Of a stretch of 64,000 bases of DNA, positions 22,875 to 35,040 are shown in pieces. A model generated the notes under the pieces. That model made no database searches, was not told where the DNA came from, and saw only the letters and a list, made by a program, of their open reading frames with translations. The position numbers and the translations under genes are program-made. Source of the DNA: Cloeon dipterum (Eukaryota; Arthropoda; Insecta; Ephemeroptera; Baetidae); contig NC_088787.1 of the NCBI RefSeq assembly GCF_949628265.1, forward strand, positions 2,842,501-2,906,500. The letters run 5' to 3'. Position 1 is the stretch's first letter, and each line of letters opens with the position of its first letter.

Positions 22875-25049
22875 ATGTCTCCGTTCTTAGCTGCCATCTT
22901 TTTGTTCAGCCTGGACGTGGCAAACGCCATTAACTTCACAACCGTCTACGAGTGGGACAAATTCGATTTCATCTGGCCATCAGAAGCGGACACTTCAAAT
23001 GGACAGATTAAAAATGAATACAGGCCGGAAAATGTTGTTCCTTCATTCATGGCTGTTTTTGGAGAAAGACTGTTTCTAAGCCTTGCTTCAAATACGGGAA
23101 TTCCCGCCACACTGGTGTGGCTGCCAACGAGCGGAACTTCGACTGCACCTCCAAAGCTCGCTCCTTTCCCTTCCTGGCATTTACATGTGAGTCTCTTAAT
23201 TACTAAACTGTTTGGAGCTTCATTTCAATCGGGAAAATAACTCATTTAATAGATATTATTTGAACAGTGTCGTCTTAAATGTCGAACAAATTCTTCTTTT
23301 TATTTTGCGTCGTTTAAGACTGCACGCAACACATTTCTGAGACTTTGACCCTTCATTTCTCTGAATGATTTTTATTTCTCCTGCCAGAAAAAAGACAAGT
23401 GCGACACTATTCAGATGGCCAAGGGTGTGGAAACGGACACTGATGGTCGGTTGTGGGTGCTTGATGATGGTGGCGAGATTTGCCCAAGCAAAATTTGGAT
23501 ATTCAACCTGCTCAACAAGGACACAATCGAGCGCGTTCACCAGTTCCCGGATACAGTCGTCTCTCATGTATATTCCAATAGGTACCTGCGTGATATCGTG
23601 CTGGAAAAAACAACAGACGATTATCTAGCGTACATCACGGAGTATAGTTCTGAGCACATCATAGTTTACAACCGAAAAGTGGACAAATCCTGGTCAGTTA
23701 AAACACCAGGGAGAAAATGGGTGTCCTTGGCCCTCTCTGCTATCAGGGAAGCGAGACAGTTGTACCTTGCAAGAGTTGAATCCAAAGAACTGTACTCGGT
23801 GTCTGTGTCTGAGCTGAAGAATGAAGGCGTTGGAAGCGTTTCTGTGAAATTAATCGGCGAGTGGACTAGAACACCCTACAGAATGTTAATCGACAGTTCC
23901 AATGTCTTGCATGCCGCCTTTTACGACCAGGATTACACCTCCAAATGGAATATTTCGGAGCCCTTTCGTGAGAAGCGGTTTCATGAGGTAAAATCTTCCT
24001 GTAAAAATAGAATTTTTAGTTCTTTTTGCTCAATGCAACTGTTTGTTTCAACCAAATGAGACAGACTCACCGTCACACTTGAAGATAGAAGTTAACTTCA
24101 TCATTAATTTGCTACACTAGAAATTTTCAAATTAAATATACGTCCTTTAATTGTGAAGCTAACAATCGAATCAACGCGCTCTTTTAGGTCAGAAGACTGG
24201 GTGCTCATTGGCCATTTTCTTTTGCCTTGGACACGAACGGCAATTTATGGATGACGGAGCTAAATGTAACTCGTGGTGGGAATAGGCATAAACTTCTCAA
24301 GGCTGCAGTTGGCGCAAAATCGTCCACAGGTAAATAAAATTCAAGGGCACTTTCCAAAGCGAGGAATTTCGGATTAAAAAAAATTGTCAAACATATTTAA
24401 TCGCATAAGACTTCAATTGCTTCAGTTTCAGAATTTAATTTGGAAGACGAAACACGACCCTCACAATACCAGAGTCTAATAATTTTATTTTTCTGTTCCT
24501 GTCAATTTGGCAGACTTGACTTCGCCTCAAACTGCTTCCGCCTTCCCGTTGACCACAATTCTGATTGTAATGCTCGTGATTTTCTTGGTCTTGAGCTGCG
24601 CCATCATCGTGTTGCTGACCCTGAGGATGAGAAGAATTCGAAACTCTTCGAGACACATTCCGATGGACAATCGTGCGGAAATCCCGGACGATCCAGTGTA
24701 CGACGACGTCGCACCTGAAAATTCCGAAGTGTCCAGACCTGAGAATCCTGACAAATCGCTGCACGCTGATCCTGAGAATTTGACCTTGACTAACTACGAT
24801 TACGTGAGTGCCAGGAGCACTGCTCCTCACATCTACGACGAACCTTTAAGTCTGATATGGACAAACGCGGGAATTCCATCGGAACCGGAGTATGAAGAAG
24901 TTTGTTTGAAGGAGCCGGAAAATATTTACGATGACGTCGGACCAGAACCTTCTTCTGCACCCTCAGGGAACGAAACCTCGGGACGCAAGCCGGCAGAGTC
25001 GGTGCAGTATCTTGAGATGAAACCGTACAGTGGAGGAACTCGGATTTAG
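22875..25049 (+). CDS. YL5: membrane-anchored Yellow/MRJP-like protein with tyrosine-motif tail
   Basis: Exons 22875-23186, 23388-23987, 24188-24329 and 24514-25049 join to 529 residues with phases 0,0,1. Signal peptide (MSPFLAAIFLFSLDVANA), VYEWDKFDFIWPS, FPSWHLH, GRLWVLDDG with the cysteine-flanked KIWIFNLL, and PYRMLIDS are conserved. Exon 3 is slightly shorter than in YL1. For the last exon I chose the acceptor TTTGGCAG (24506-24513), because it has a pyrimidine tract and gives the TM/tail frame; an upstream acceptor at 24425 leads into a different frame. The stalk is short, TM about 363-387 (ILIVMLVIFLVLSCAIIVLL), tail with YDDV, YDYV, YEEV, YDDV and terminal YLEMKP. The upstream ATG of a longer reading lies before the acceptor and is not used. 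Confidence 0.83.
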
Positions 25050-25479
25050 TTTATTTTGCTTTCTCATTTTTTTAATAATCCGTCAGCAAACAGTTTTCTA
25101 CTGAGACTAATATAAAATATTGTGTTTTGCATTTTAATAAATAGTTAATTAAAAAATATATTTAATCGTCTTTTTTAATAGGCCATAATCTTTTATTTGA
25201 GGTACATTAGTATAAATATATTGTGAATTTCCTTTTTAAACACTTAGTTTTTTTATCTTATCAATTTATAAATCTAGAAAAGTTGGTAATGTTAATAAAA
25301 CTGTCTGAATTATATTTTTCTATTACATCTAGCGAAAATTTCACGAATTTTCTGCCTTTTTAGACATTAAAAATAGTTTTAACTCATGCCGGGCAATTTT
25401 CTCGGAAATATAAAGCTAAGAATTCACTAGACTGCAGTAAAAATATCATTTTCTTGAGCAGATATAATTTTGTCTTCCC
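25050..25479 (+). other. YL5 3' UTR and flank
   Basis: Polyadenylation-like AATAAA near 25135. The rest is AT-rich and partly similar to the flank downstream of YL6. Confidence 0.4.
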
Positions 25480-25850
25480 TTTTTTTAAACTCCATTTCCT
25501 GCATTTATGACGTTTTACATTACAAATTTTCTCTGGTTATGCGATTTGCTCTGCGCTCTTGTCGAGCCGGTTGCATAGAATGCCAACAACACTGCGGTGA
25601 TATGAGGAGGAAATTTCTCCGTGTGGATTTGACGGACGCATGCGCCCACTTGGCAGGGAAAATCACGGGACAGCACTGGACGGTTGCTGCGACTGTGGAG
25701 GATTTCTCAACTTCTGGTCAGCGTTTGTGTCGAGCCGACTGCATGCATTCTTCCTTATTTGTAATACAGCGCCCGTGCCAGGTTTTTTAAGAACTACGGG
25801 TGCCGCCTCTGAAAGTTATGTTGCAGCCTAGCTTACGTACTACGTAGCCC
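25480..25850. repeat. Near-identical block shared with 34700-35040
   Basis: Contains GTCGAGCCGGTTGCATAG, ACTGCGGTGATATGAGGA and GACGGACGCATGCGCCCAC. The match to 34700-35040 is far closer than expected by chance; weaker relatives follow YL1 and YL2. Confidence 0.6.
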
Positions 25851-27260
25851 CTTTATGCTTCTCTATCCGTGTAAAATTATCGCAAAAACGGATGGATCAG
25901 CCCCAAACTCGGCCGATTGACGTGAGGCGGTTTCAAATTAAGTGTCCGAAAGTAAAAATCACCCTTTGGCGCATAGGAGAGTAAAGAAAAAAAAATCAGA
26001 AGATATTTAAACATTTTGCTTAGATTTTAGGACCAACTGGGGTTGATGGGGGTGGAAAGGGTTTCCAAAATTATCAGAATTTAGCGGCGTGTTTAACGAA
26101 CATTAGTTTTTGACTGTAGGACCCATAGAAGCCGAGATATAAATTTTTAAATGTGCAAAAACGCGGTTTGTGACATTCCAAAATTTTGGTTTTTGGGGTA
26201 TTTCCGGGGCCTCGTGTTCCAGAGGGGGATGATTCCCGTGCCAGTCGATGCCCCTTAGAAAGGCACGTTCGCCCATGTGTGGGTTTTCAAAATTAAACCA
26301 TTTTTCGAAATTGCACGAATTTTTTTCCGCGGAAATTTTGAAAAAATCAAAATTTTCGTTTTTCTTAAATATTAGGTTCCGACCAGTGCCAACTAACGTG
26401 GAGGACCATTGCACGTCTGCAAACCGAATTTGGGGTTTTTGAGCTCTTAGAAAAATTAAAATTCGTTTTTTCCGGGTTTTTTCACCGTCCGCCTCTGAAA
26501 ATGCACCGCCGACAATGGTTTTATTTTTATTAGAATTCGACTGCTCTTGATATCCTCGACCACGACCCCTCATCAGATTGGCATTTTGGTCGGCTTTAAA
26601 AGTAAATACCCTGGCGACCTTTTTCAGGGTACCCCGACCTGAGATAGCGTCTGCAACGCTTTTTGTATGCTTTTTCAGCACTTTGTAGCACAACTAGCGA
26701 TACTTGACGTAGATTTTTCGGCCTCAACCTACACTGACCTTCCTCAGGTCGCCCCACCTGAGAGCTGATTTTACGTGGTTTACCGGCGCCGTCCCTTATT
26801 TTTTACTACTCCGCGCGTCAAAATGCTCTTCTCGTGCGGTTTTGCTCTCGCCGTGCTGAGCACGCGGCCGACGATTTTCTTTGGTTTTTATTTTACTTTT
26901 AAACGCGCTTTAATCAATTTATAGAAAAATTAATCTTGAGTTTTTTTAGCCGTTTGCGATGCGGCGGAGTTTAATAGAAAAATTAAAATTAATTTTTTTC
27001 GTTCTTTCAGCTTAATTTTTGTTAAAATTCAACCGCTCTTCTGTTCGTCGACCACGAAGCCTTATTGCATAGGTCTCGGTCTGGGCTTTAACCCTGAAGA
27101 CCTTTTTCAGGGTATTCGACCTGACGTCCACTCCCAGGACGGTTTTTGATGTTTATTTTCAGCAATTTCGATAACATTTGACGTTGCTCGGCCAAAATTT
27201 GATTATCTCGCCCCCTTTTCCTGACCTTCACCAGGTCGCGCCACCTGATCTTGCGGCCCA
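25851..27260. repeat. Dispersed repeat R1, copy C, plus a partial copy
   Basis: Copy C spans about 25850-26890, with CTGTAGGACCCATAGAAGCC, TTTTTCAGGGTACCCCGACC and GACCTTCCTCAGGTCGCCCC. A second partial unit at 27000-27260 repeats ACCTTTTTCAGGGTATTCGA and ACCTTCACCAGGTCGC. The long minus-strand ORF here is made of repeat sequence. Confidence 0.6.
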
Positions 27261-27356
27261 ACGCGTGCGGTGCCATTCTTTCGAGAGCAATATTTTTCTA
27301 CTTGCTAAAAGCTAGTTTTCAGTTTCAGTTTAATCTGTCAGCCCGCTTGAGCTTTA

Positions 27357-27540
27357 GATTGTGGTCGAATTTCTTGCGTTGTACGTGCTCACTTCGAACT
27401 CTGCGGCTTTACACACGTCAAGCTCTTATCGAAAATTAATATCCTGTTTTGCTCTGACGTGTTTGCAGCCAACGCATAAAGAAAAAAGTTGCGGCGCATT
27501 TTTCTCACAAATTCTTTCTTAATTTTATTTTTTATTTCGG
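27357..27540. repeat. Duplicated upstream block
   Basis: Third copy of the block at 3598 and 10103 (GTACGTGCTCACTTCGAACT core). Confidence 0.5.
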
Positions 27541-28559
27541 TCAAATCTTCATGGACGCTATTTAAATAGTAAATAAATTGTCCTAAGAAATTTAAAGTAC
27601 GCAATCTCTGAAAATACTAATATGAACAGGAGTGCAGTTAATTCAAGACCATTTTCATCTTCAGGTCTATCAAAATGAGCACGATTAATGCACTTTTAGG
27701 CCTGTCAAGCCGTAAAATTGTCTAAACACCGAATAATTTGGTTCAGTTCGGCACGAATGGCTTGATAGAAGCATGATTTTCGCCTTAAAAATAAACAGGA
27801 AGTTTCTAAAACGAGGAGTTGACTATTTCGCAGTGCCAGCAACCCAACGTGGAAGCCAAGGTCCAAAATCCCTAATTAATGCGGTAACCGCCAGTCTTGT
27901 TAAACTCGATCTTTTCCTTTCTTCTCCCGTCAGTTAGTCGGGGAATAGTTGTAATTATCTCAGGATTAAATAACTCCAAACCAAACAGTAAATATAATTT
28001 TTTTAATTGGATGAAGTTTTTTTAAAACGTCCGGCAAATCACTTCTTTTGCGACTCTCGCCTCTGAAATTACTCAAGAAAATTATTTTTTAAAGTAACAA
28101 AATTATCTTGAATTAATAATAAAAATTAGTCATTCATTGATTTAATTGGGAAAAAATTAGATATTGCTTCAGTTCAATGTGAGGGAGGTTTGGAGACGAA
28201 GTATTTCCTGTGTATTTTTAATTTTTCCAGGCTCAAGCTGCTCGGCTGTTGCTTCGGCCTTTTTTTAATTCTCCTTTTCAGTGGATTGAGCGAACAGGAG
28301 AAACGGGTGCAAGCGCACTGGCGAAGCGATAACACGCGAACAGGACGTACGAATCGAGCGCCTTATCGTCTCACAGTCGAGTCTAACACCAATCGAGGCA
28401 AAAAATTGAATAACATTTTAGCAAATAAAACAAATAAACAATCAAAGGACACAAAAACTTATTACAACCACGATTTCTTAAAATCGGGGCTATTTAAATT
28501 CAATTTTGGCTTAAAAGAAAAATCAATCAGTTTTTTATTTAAAATATACTCGTCCTCTT

Positions 28560-28940
28560 GCAGGAACTTCTCTTCCGTCCACGAGTTTGATGAATTTGCG
28601 ACCTTGATTGGCCGTCGGAGGAGACGCGAGATTCAAGCTTGAATCCCGGCGATTGTCCACTGCGCCTCCGTAACTTTGCTCCGATTCCAGCCTGAAAAAT
28701 ATATGCATGAAAATTAAACAATTTAAAAATAAGGATGGTAGCTCAATTAGATATCTTGCTTTGCAGGAAAAATAAACCCTGTCGTGCCATTAAAAAGCAA
28801 AATGGCTGGAAGTGGACAGTGTTGGAGTGTCGGCCTCTGTGGGCGGACTGCAAAAATGGGAAATTGTCTCTGCATTTTTGACCTGATTAAAAACAACAAG
28901 AAAATTGGACTGATTCATAAATTTTATTCATTTTTTATTT
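28560..28940 (+). pseudogene. Relic Yellow/MRJP-like gene, exons 1 and 2
   Basis: After an acceptor-like CTTGCAG, the frame reads NFSSVHEFDEF, equivalent to NFTTVYEWDKFDF at the start of the intact proteins. It is followed by a decayed CCACTGCGCCTCCGTAACTT, equivalent to the STAPPKLAPFP coding region. After TTTGCAG near 28765 comes an exon 2 start (CRAIKK), then a shifted GR-LW region and CIFDL...IHKFY. Signal peptide, most of exon 1 and everything after the IWIFNL region are missing. The remains are not translatable as one protein. Confidence 0.6.
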
Positions 28941-29400
28941 TTTAGCTGCTTATCGAAGCTGAGTACTCGACCTGACCTCCGCTCCCAAGCCGATTTTTTA
29001 TACTTTTTCAGCAAATTTCGAGCACACTTGATGGTGCTTGGCCAAAATTTGTACATCTCGGAATACCACCAGCCCTTGACAGGACGCGCCACCTGACCTC
29101 GCGGCCTGACAGAACGGAGGGCCAACCGGCGCGAGCCCGTTTTGTGTAATAAAAGATAATATAAATTCTTCCTTAGGGCGTAGTAAAGCCACGCGGTCGA
29201 GAATTTTGCCACCAAGTTTCTACGGTCGGGATTGATAAAAAGCGTCTACTTCGATATGAAAAATTCCACTCCCTGCGAATCATATATTTCTTCCTTCAGC
29301 ATCTTCTTTTGACTCATGAAGGCCGCAAAAGGCCTTTTTGGACTTCTCTCGGCTATAATATTGGAGGTTTTTGTGCGCAGTTGACTGGCTTTTTCACTAT
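28937..29400. repeat. Segment present only in duplication copy A
   Basis: Copy B joins ATTTTATTCATTTTTT directly to GGGCTCTCTCGATATCGG, whereas copy A has about 460 extra bases. Part of it (CGACCTGACCTCC, GCGCCACCTGACC) resembles repeat R1. Either an insertion in A or a deletion in B. Confidence 0.5.
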
Positions 29401-29640
29401 TTTTGGCTCTCTCGATATCGGTGCTTGATAAAATTGGCGATAGCAACTTCCTTTTGAATGTTTCTGGAGCAAAACAGCCACGCAATTCTCGTTTCTGTTC
29501 GCTACACCCTGAGCAATGCAAAATTCCATTTTTTAAACTAAATTAACCATCGTTGTAGTATCCTTGACACATTTTACAATCACTCGATGCTATGAAGAGA
29601 AAATTTCATAATTTATTAAAATAATTTTACTGCTCATCTC

Positions 29641-29830
29641 ATAGGTTGCCATGTCTAGCGTTTCAATGCAGTGCTCGGTGCGGAGGTCAATGGCCCTTGA
29701 GTGGGCTGGGTCCCTGCTGGCGGCCTGGTGCGCCCATGATATCCGTTCGTAGTGTTATTGGCCCCCGGAAGTTTCAGCAATCGTGCTAGTGCAGTGGGCG
29801 CCCTTCCCGCTCCAAGGACAGCGATAAAAA
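29641..29830. other. GC-rich block, function unknown
   Basis: A GC-rich island in an AT-rich setting, with GTGCTCGGTGCGGAGGTC and GCGGCCTGGTGCGCCCAT. It is repeated almost unchanged at 36518-36710 as part of the segmental duplication. No protein or RNA family recognised. Confidence 0.4.
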
Positions 29831-30152
29831 GAGCAAAAATTAAATCACAAAAATGGTATAAAATCTCCCAAAATATTCATATAGGTCTGCCCTTGGTTAT
29901 AACCCTTTATTTAAATATATCAATATCAATTGAGGAAGAGTGCAGGGATGAAACATTTCTCCAAAATATTTAAAAACAAAAAATTTGCGAGCTCATTCCA
30001 TGTAAAGAAAAAAGCAATAAAAATGTTGAGATGGATTCCAATCTCTAAAGAAGAGATTAGTTATTTTTAAAATAAAATATTCACCAATTTTGATTGATTT
30101 CTACGTAAGTATTTTGCGCTTAGTCCAATTTTTCGGTGCGTTGTGCAACAAG

Positions 30153-30287
30153 TTATCACACTTGAGATAAAGCGCGAGAAAAAGCTCTGCGTTGGCTGAT
30201 TAAAAAGGCTCGAGTTGAAGCAGGAAAAGCCATTCGACATTTCACTCTGCGCCTTTGCTCTCGTTCGCTCCGGCTGATCCTCGAAAG
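30153..30287 (+). promoter_or_regulatory. YL6 promoter with inverted GATA pair and 5' non-coding exon
   Basis: TTATC 30153-30157 and GATAA 30166-30170, then GATTAAAAAGG near 30198 and CATTCGACAT near 30231. Donor after 30287 (CGAAAG/GTTAGT); the coding exon begins after the acceptor TTTCGCAG. Confidence 0.55.
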
Positions 30288-30478
30288 GTTAGTAAATACT
30301 TTTTACATTTCATTTAATTGTTTGATTTCTACTAGAATGAATAAGATAAGTTTAGCAACTATTTTTAACGGTTAACTTTTTTTCTTTGAACCATCGCGAA
30401 TAAATATTTCAGTTCTAAAATGATTTTATCTAAGGTTTTCAATTTCATTTTTATTTTTGCTTTCGCAGCTCAAGCGCA

Positions 30479-32670
30479 ATGTCTCCGCTCGTTGCCGCCA
30501 TCTTTTTGCATGGCTTGTGCCTGGCCAACGCCGTCAACTTCACAACCGTCTACCAGTGGGATGAATTCGATTTCATCTGGCCATCAGGAACTGATAGTTC
30601 AATTGAAGAGATGAAAGAGGACTACAAGCGAGGCAATGCTTATCTTAACTACATGGCTGTTTTTGGAGACAGGCTGTTTCTAAGTCTTGATACGAATTAC
30701 GGAGTTCCCGCCACTTTGGTGTGGCTGCCAACGAGCGGCTCTTCGACTGCACCTCCAAAACTTGCTCCTTTCCCATCCTGGCATTTACATGTAAGTACAT
30801 CTGAATGGAAAACTGTTTTAAGCTTTTAATAATTATAACAAATTGGGAAAATTTTTCATTAAATCAACTTATATAAAAGAAAGTATTTTAGCAGTGACTT
30901 CTAAGTAGGTAAAATATTATCAATTTACTATTTTTTAAGTTTACGTTGTTTTACAATACGTATCATTTCTAGTCTCGGAACGTTCATTTCTCTGGGTGAG
31001 TGAGTAAAAATTTGAATAATATTTTTCTTATAATGAACAACATGTACCAACTTTCCCTTAAGTTAAAATTTTTAGTGCTGTTTTATGCAAAATTACGATT
31101 GGAATGGTTACAAAATGAGCTATTTATCTTACACTTTTCGAGTAAAAATCAAAACATCATTCAGTTAGAAATACACACTTTTGTTTAATATTATTAAAAG
31201 TTTATTATTTCATTAGTTTCCTTGATATTTTAGAATAATCTGCTTTTAGAATTTATTGTAAAATTTCGATTGATCGGATTCTAGTTAAACAGCAACTGTT
31301 TTTATTTCTGTTGCCAGAAAAAAGAAAACTGCGATTCTATTCAGAGGGCCTACGGTATTGATACGGACACTGATGGTCGGTTGTGGGTGATTGATCAAGG
31401 AAGTAACAATTGTCCAGGCAAGATTTGGATATTCAACCTTCTCAGTGACGACACAACCGAGCGCGTGCACCAGTTCCCGGATACAGTCGTCTCTCATTCA
31501 AAAGATAATAGAGCTCTGCGTGATATCGTGCTCGACAAAACACCAGACGATTACGTTGCGTACATCACGGACGTTCTGTCTGAGCACATCATCGTTTACA
31601 ACCGAAAAACTGACAAATCCTGGTCGGTTAAAACACCAGAGATAAAATGGTTTTCCTTGGCCCTCTCTCCTATCAGGGAAGCGAGACAGTTGTACCTTGC
31701 AAGATTTGGTTCCAACGAAATGTACTCATTGTCTGTTTCTGAGCTGAGGAAAGAAGGCGGAAGCGCTGCTGTCAAATTAATCGGCAAATGGACAGAATAT
31801 AACCCTTACAGAATGGTAATCGACAGTGGCAATGTCTTGTATGCCACATTTTGGACCCAGAATTACCTCTCCAAATGGAATATTTCGGAGCCCTTTCGTG
31901 AGCAGCGGTTTCATGAGGTAATGCTTCCGTTTTAAAATTGATTATGTAGAGAAATTAGAAATTTTAATTCTGCCCCACTAATGTTAAAAATTAAAAAAAA
32001 AATCTGCAAATTGAAGGAATTGGTTTGACTTGAATACAAACATATTTTTCCTCAAGATTTAAAGGTCGCTCTTTCCGCAAATTGCAACAATTGGTGAAAC
32101 CAGTTTTTCGTAACTTTTTGAAATAAAAAAATATTTTTCAACGTTTCAACGGCGAATGGCTGAACCGATTTTGGTTTTCAGCACGTCAAAAAAGCATATT
32201 AATTGAAGAATTCAAAATAGCTAGATTGAGTCTGAAATCGCAGCGGAAATGCCTTAAAACCGCTTAAAACAACATTTTTAAGAAAGTGTGTGGTTGCGCC
32301 GTCTGTTGGCGGCTTCAATAACTAAGGGTTTATGCAACTGGTCAAATTGACAGATGTACTGTCTCTGTCACACGGGATTTTTTCTGAAAATTGAAATATG
32401 AATTTAACACCGTTCTTAATTTGCAACAATAACAATATTCCAAAATAATTGAATATTCGTCCTCTCTCAATATTCCCGACATTTTATGCTTTGTCAAGCT
32501 AACAATCGCAATTCACTGCACTCTTTTAGGTCGGAACACTGGGTGGTGCTTATAGGCCATTTACTTTGGCCTTGGACACGAACGGCATTTTATGGATGAC
32601 GGAGAGAATTGAATCTGAGGGTTGGTCTAAGCCTAGGCATAAACTAGTCAAGGCAGCAGTCGGCGCATGA
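30479..32670 (+). CDS. YL6: Yellow/MRJP-like protein, secreted by a stop in exon 3
   Basis: Exons 30479-30790, 31318-31917 and 32530-32670 encode 350 residues: signal peptide (MSPLVAAIFLHGLCLANA), VYQWDEFDFIWPS, FPSWHLH, GRLWVIDQG, KIWIFNLL and the exon 3 motif LALDTNGILWMTER. At the position where YL2 has a Gly codon (GGA), YL6 has TGA (32668-32670), about 11 codons before the exon's donor, so no stalk, TM or tail follows. The ectodomain frame is otherwise intact, which suggests a functional soluble protein. YL7 has the same stop. Exon 2 is closest to YL7 and YL1. A stalk and C-terminal tail exon lies downstream (33364-33836) but is out of reach of this frame. Confidence 0.82.
32113..32340. 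mobile_element. Retroelement-like insertion in YL6 intron 2
   Basis: About 230 bp absent from the same intron of YL7. It contains CGAATGGCTGAACCGATTTT, a string resembling the 3' ends of some insect non-LTR or SINE elements. The family assignment is tentative. Confidence 0.4.
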
Positions 32671-33363
32671 TCATATTTACACAGCACGTCCACAGGTAAA
32701 TAAAATCAAATTTCTATTGCGAGGATAATACGATAAAAGTTTGGCTTTTACCACAAAATATTTGAATAAATGTATCGATAAAATTTCAAATGTGAAATAC
32801 CGATTCTCAATTCTAACATTTTGTTCATTTCTTATCTGAAAAATGAACAATAAACGAGTTTGAGTTTTGAATAAAATTATATTTTGTCATTGAGACGCGA
32901 GATAAAACGAAACCCTCAATAATTAAGGCAATTTTTAAATTAATAACTTTTTTGGGATCAATATTGCAATATTGAACCCGTCCTTAAAATTCAAGAGATT
33001 TGCCAGAAATTCTGAGATCGAACCTTACTTAGTTTTGGAATCTTTCTTGCTTTTAGTTGGATTTTGTTACGTAAAAGCTTATCAATTTATCTAATTATTT
33101 TAAATTTTCAAAAAAGTAACCAGCGATTACATACTGTTGTTACCTGAAAAATTAAAGTTGTATATAAATTAATTTTTTCTAGCATATGATATGATCAACA
33201 CTTTTGACAGTCGGTCAATTTATTCTTTCATAAAAAGATTTTGCTACAATCTAAAAATTTTAATCCAGTCATTCCGTCTAAAATGATTCAAATATCAATT
33301 TTTTCTTATTTACATAATTTTTCACATTAAAGTTTTCAATGTGTCCAATTGAATTGATTACAG

Positions 33364-33836
33364 TTCCATAGCCAACTCGAACAACTCTGCATGAAACCAC
33401 AGAAACACAAAAGAAAACCACAGCATCACCCACATCATCCTCTCGTTATCGATCTACTCCTCCTCCTTCTTTAACCTCTAGAAAAACGCAGACTACTTAT
33501 TGGAGTCCTAAATCTGAGGTCACAGAGTCCATTTCTTCGGAAGACCAAATAGTGACCACAGAGTTTAACCTCCCTCCCATTCCCGATCGTTCCACCACAA
33601 CCATGACTACGCCTCCAGCACAAGGAACAACATCAGTGACCACGTCTCCTCGTCGGATTCCTGTTCCTGAGACCACGATGAGTATTCCCTCAGAAGCAAC
33701 GAATCGGCAGATTTTTACCACGGCTTCTAGCCAGCCCTCGTCTGCCCTTCCCTTGAATGAACGTCAGAACGAAAACTCGGGACGTAAGCCAACAGAGTCG
33801 GTGCAGTATCTTGAGGTGTTGCCTAAGAGTGGATAA
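33364..33836 (+). pseudogene. YL6 stalk/tail exon downstream of the stop, TM lost
   Basis: The conserved acceptor (GATTACAG, to 33363) is followed by V-P-stop (TAG 33369-33371). From 33372 to TAA 33834-33836 there are 154 uninterrupted codons: Thr/Ser/Pro-rich mucin-like sequence starting PTRTTLHETT (homologous to the extra stalk exon of YL1), running into SGRKPTESVQYLEVLP, the conserved C-terminus. No hydrophobic segment is left. The TAG itself can serve as an AG acceptor, giving a phase 0 exon that would join in frame to exon 2 if exon 3 were skipped. Dead relic or alternative secreted isoform: undecided. Confidence 0.6.
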
Positions 33837-34110
33837 ACTCGGCTTATAATTTACTATATTGTTTTCTCATTTAGCATAAATATCTTTTAGCATACAGTTG
33901 TCTACTGAGACTTTTATATTAAACAATTTGTGTTGTGTTTTGATAGTAAATAGTTCATTTAAAAATGTAATAAAGCTGAAAATAATCGCTATTTCGTTTC
34001 TTAGTAGAATAATCTTTTATTTGTAAGAATATTTCAAGGTTAATAAAAATATACCTATTTCATATCCCTAAATAAATTGTTCTTTTTTTATCTAATCCAT
34101 TTAGAGCTCT
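33837..34110 (+). other. Downstream region of YL6 with polyadenylation signals
   Basis: Parallels 40454-40700 after YL7. AATAAA strings near 33970 and 34043. Confidence 0.4.
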
Positions 34111-34144
34111 ATGTTTTAATGCTCCTTCAAAATTACTACCTTGT

Positions 34145-34360
34145 AATTTATTGGTGTCAATTATGATTTTCACGCTATACCTGCTGGCTTTTGATTAAAT
34201 TTTAATCAATTTTTGTTGACTTTATTCTGCGAGAGAACGAAATTTTTAAAAACACCGCTGCTGGATTTGTACGTCCTGTTTGCGTTATCGCTTCGCCAGT
34301 GCGCTTTAACATATGTTTCTCCTGATCGCTCAATCCAATTAACATTACATAAATAAAAAC
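34145..34360 (-). repeat. Dispersed repeat, copy of 21778-21990
   Basis: Same order of strings as the copy at 21778, including TTGTTGACTTTATTCTGC and CGTTATCGCTTC. Confidence 0.5.
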
Positions 34361-34699
34361 AAAGCAATTTGTGTTAGGAAAAATTAAAAAAATTAGCGGG
34401 AAATGCTTGGTCTCTACGACGCCTCCTTCAATAAATCTAGAAATGTTGGTTATGCTAATAAAACTGTCTGAATTGTAATTTTGTATCAAATCTAGCAAAA
34501 ATTTCTTGAATTTTCTGCCGTTTTTAGACATTGAAAATAATTTAAACTCGTGCTGGGAAATTTTCTCGGAAAGATAAAGCTTAGAATTTCCTCCGTTTAT
34601 TAAATTAACCTTAACAATTAAACAACCAGCTTGATTTTGCTGTGCGGCAGACAGTTGTTTGTTTAATTTTAAATAAAAATTCATTTATAGTTCGATGAT

Positions 34700-35040
34700 C
34701 AAGCTGTTTCGTATGGCGGAGTAAATTTTCTCTATTTATGCGATTTGCTCTACGCTCTTGTCGAGCCGGTTGCGTAAAATGCCAACAACACTGCGGTGAT
34801 ATGAGGAAGAAATTTCTCCGTGTGGATTTGACGGACGCATGCGCCCACTTGGCAGGGAAAATCACGGGACAGCACTGGACGGTTGCTGCGCCTGTGGAGG
34901 ATTTCTCAACTCCTGGTCAGCGTTTGTGTCGAGCCGACTGCATGCATTCTTCCTTATTTGTAATACAGCGCCCCGGCTGAGTTTTTCTCGAACTGCGGGT
35001 GCCGCCTCTGAAAGTTATGTTGCAGCCTAGCTTACGGAGC
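34700..35040. repeat. Near-identical block shared with 25480-25850
   Basis: Separates the two copies of the segmental duplication and suggests that an additional unit boundary was duplicated with them. Confidence 0.55.

Larger units (their letters stand above)
27724..34110 (+). repeat. Segmental duplication, copy A (contains YL6)
   Basis: Collinear with 35056-40700, from AAACACCGAATAATTT to the YL6 3' UTR. It includes a relic exon pair, the GC-rich block, promoter, YL6 and its tail exon. Copy A additionally has segments at 28937-29400 and about 32113-32340 that copy B lacks. The limits are estimated by eye. Confidence 0.75.

Noticed and set aside
25537-25790. Cys-rich small ORF (start MRFALRSCRAGC), repeated at 34738-34980
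   Set aside because: Its conservation is explained by near-identity of the whole duplicated block, including non-coding flanks. Weaker copies of the block after YL1 and YL2 do not keep the frame.
26103-26693. Minus-strand ORF of 196 codons
   Set aside because: It is composed of dispersed repeat R1. Other R1 copies do not keep the frame and no domain is recognisable.
28190-28642. ORF of 150 codons ending in NFSSVHEFDEF...
   Set aside because: Only the last part is a decayed Yellow-like exon; the rest is repeat and intron-like sequence, so it was annotated as a relic.
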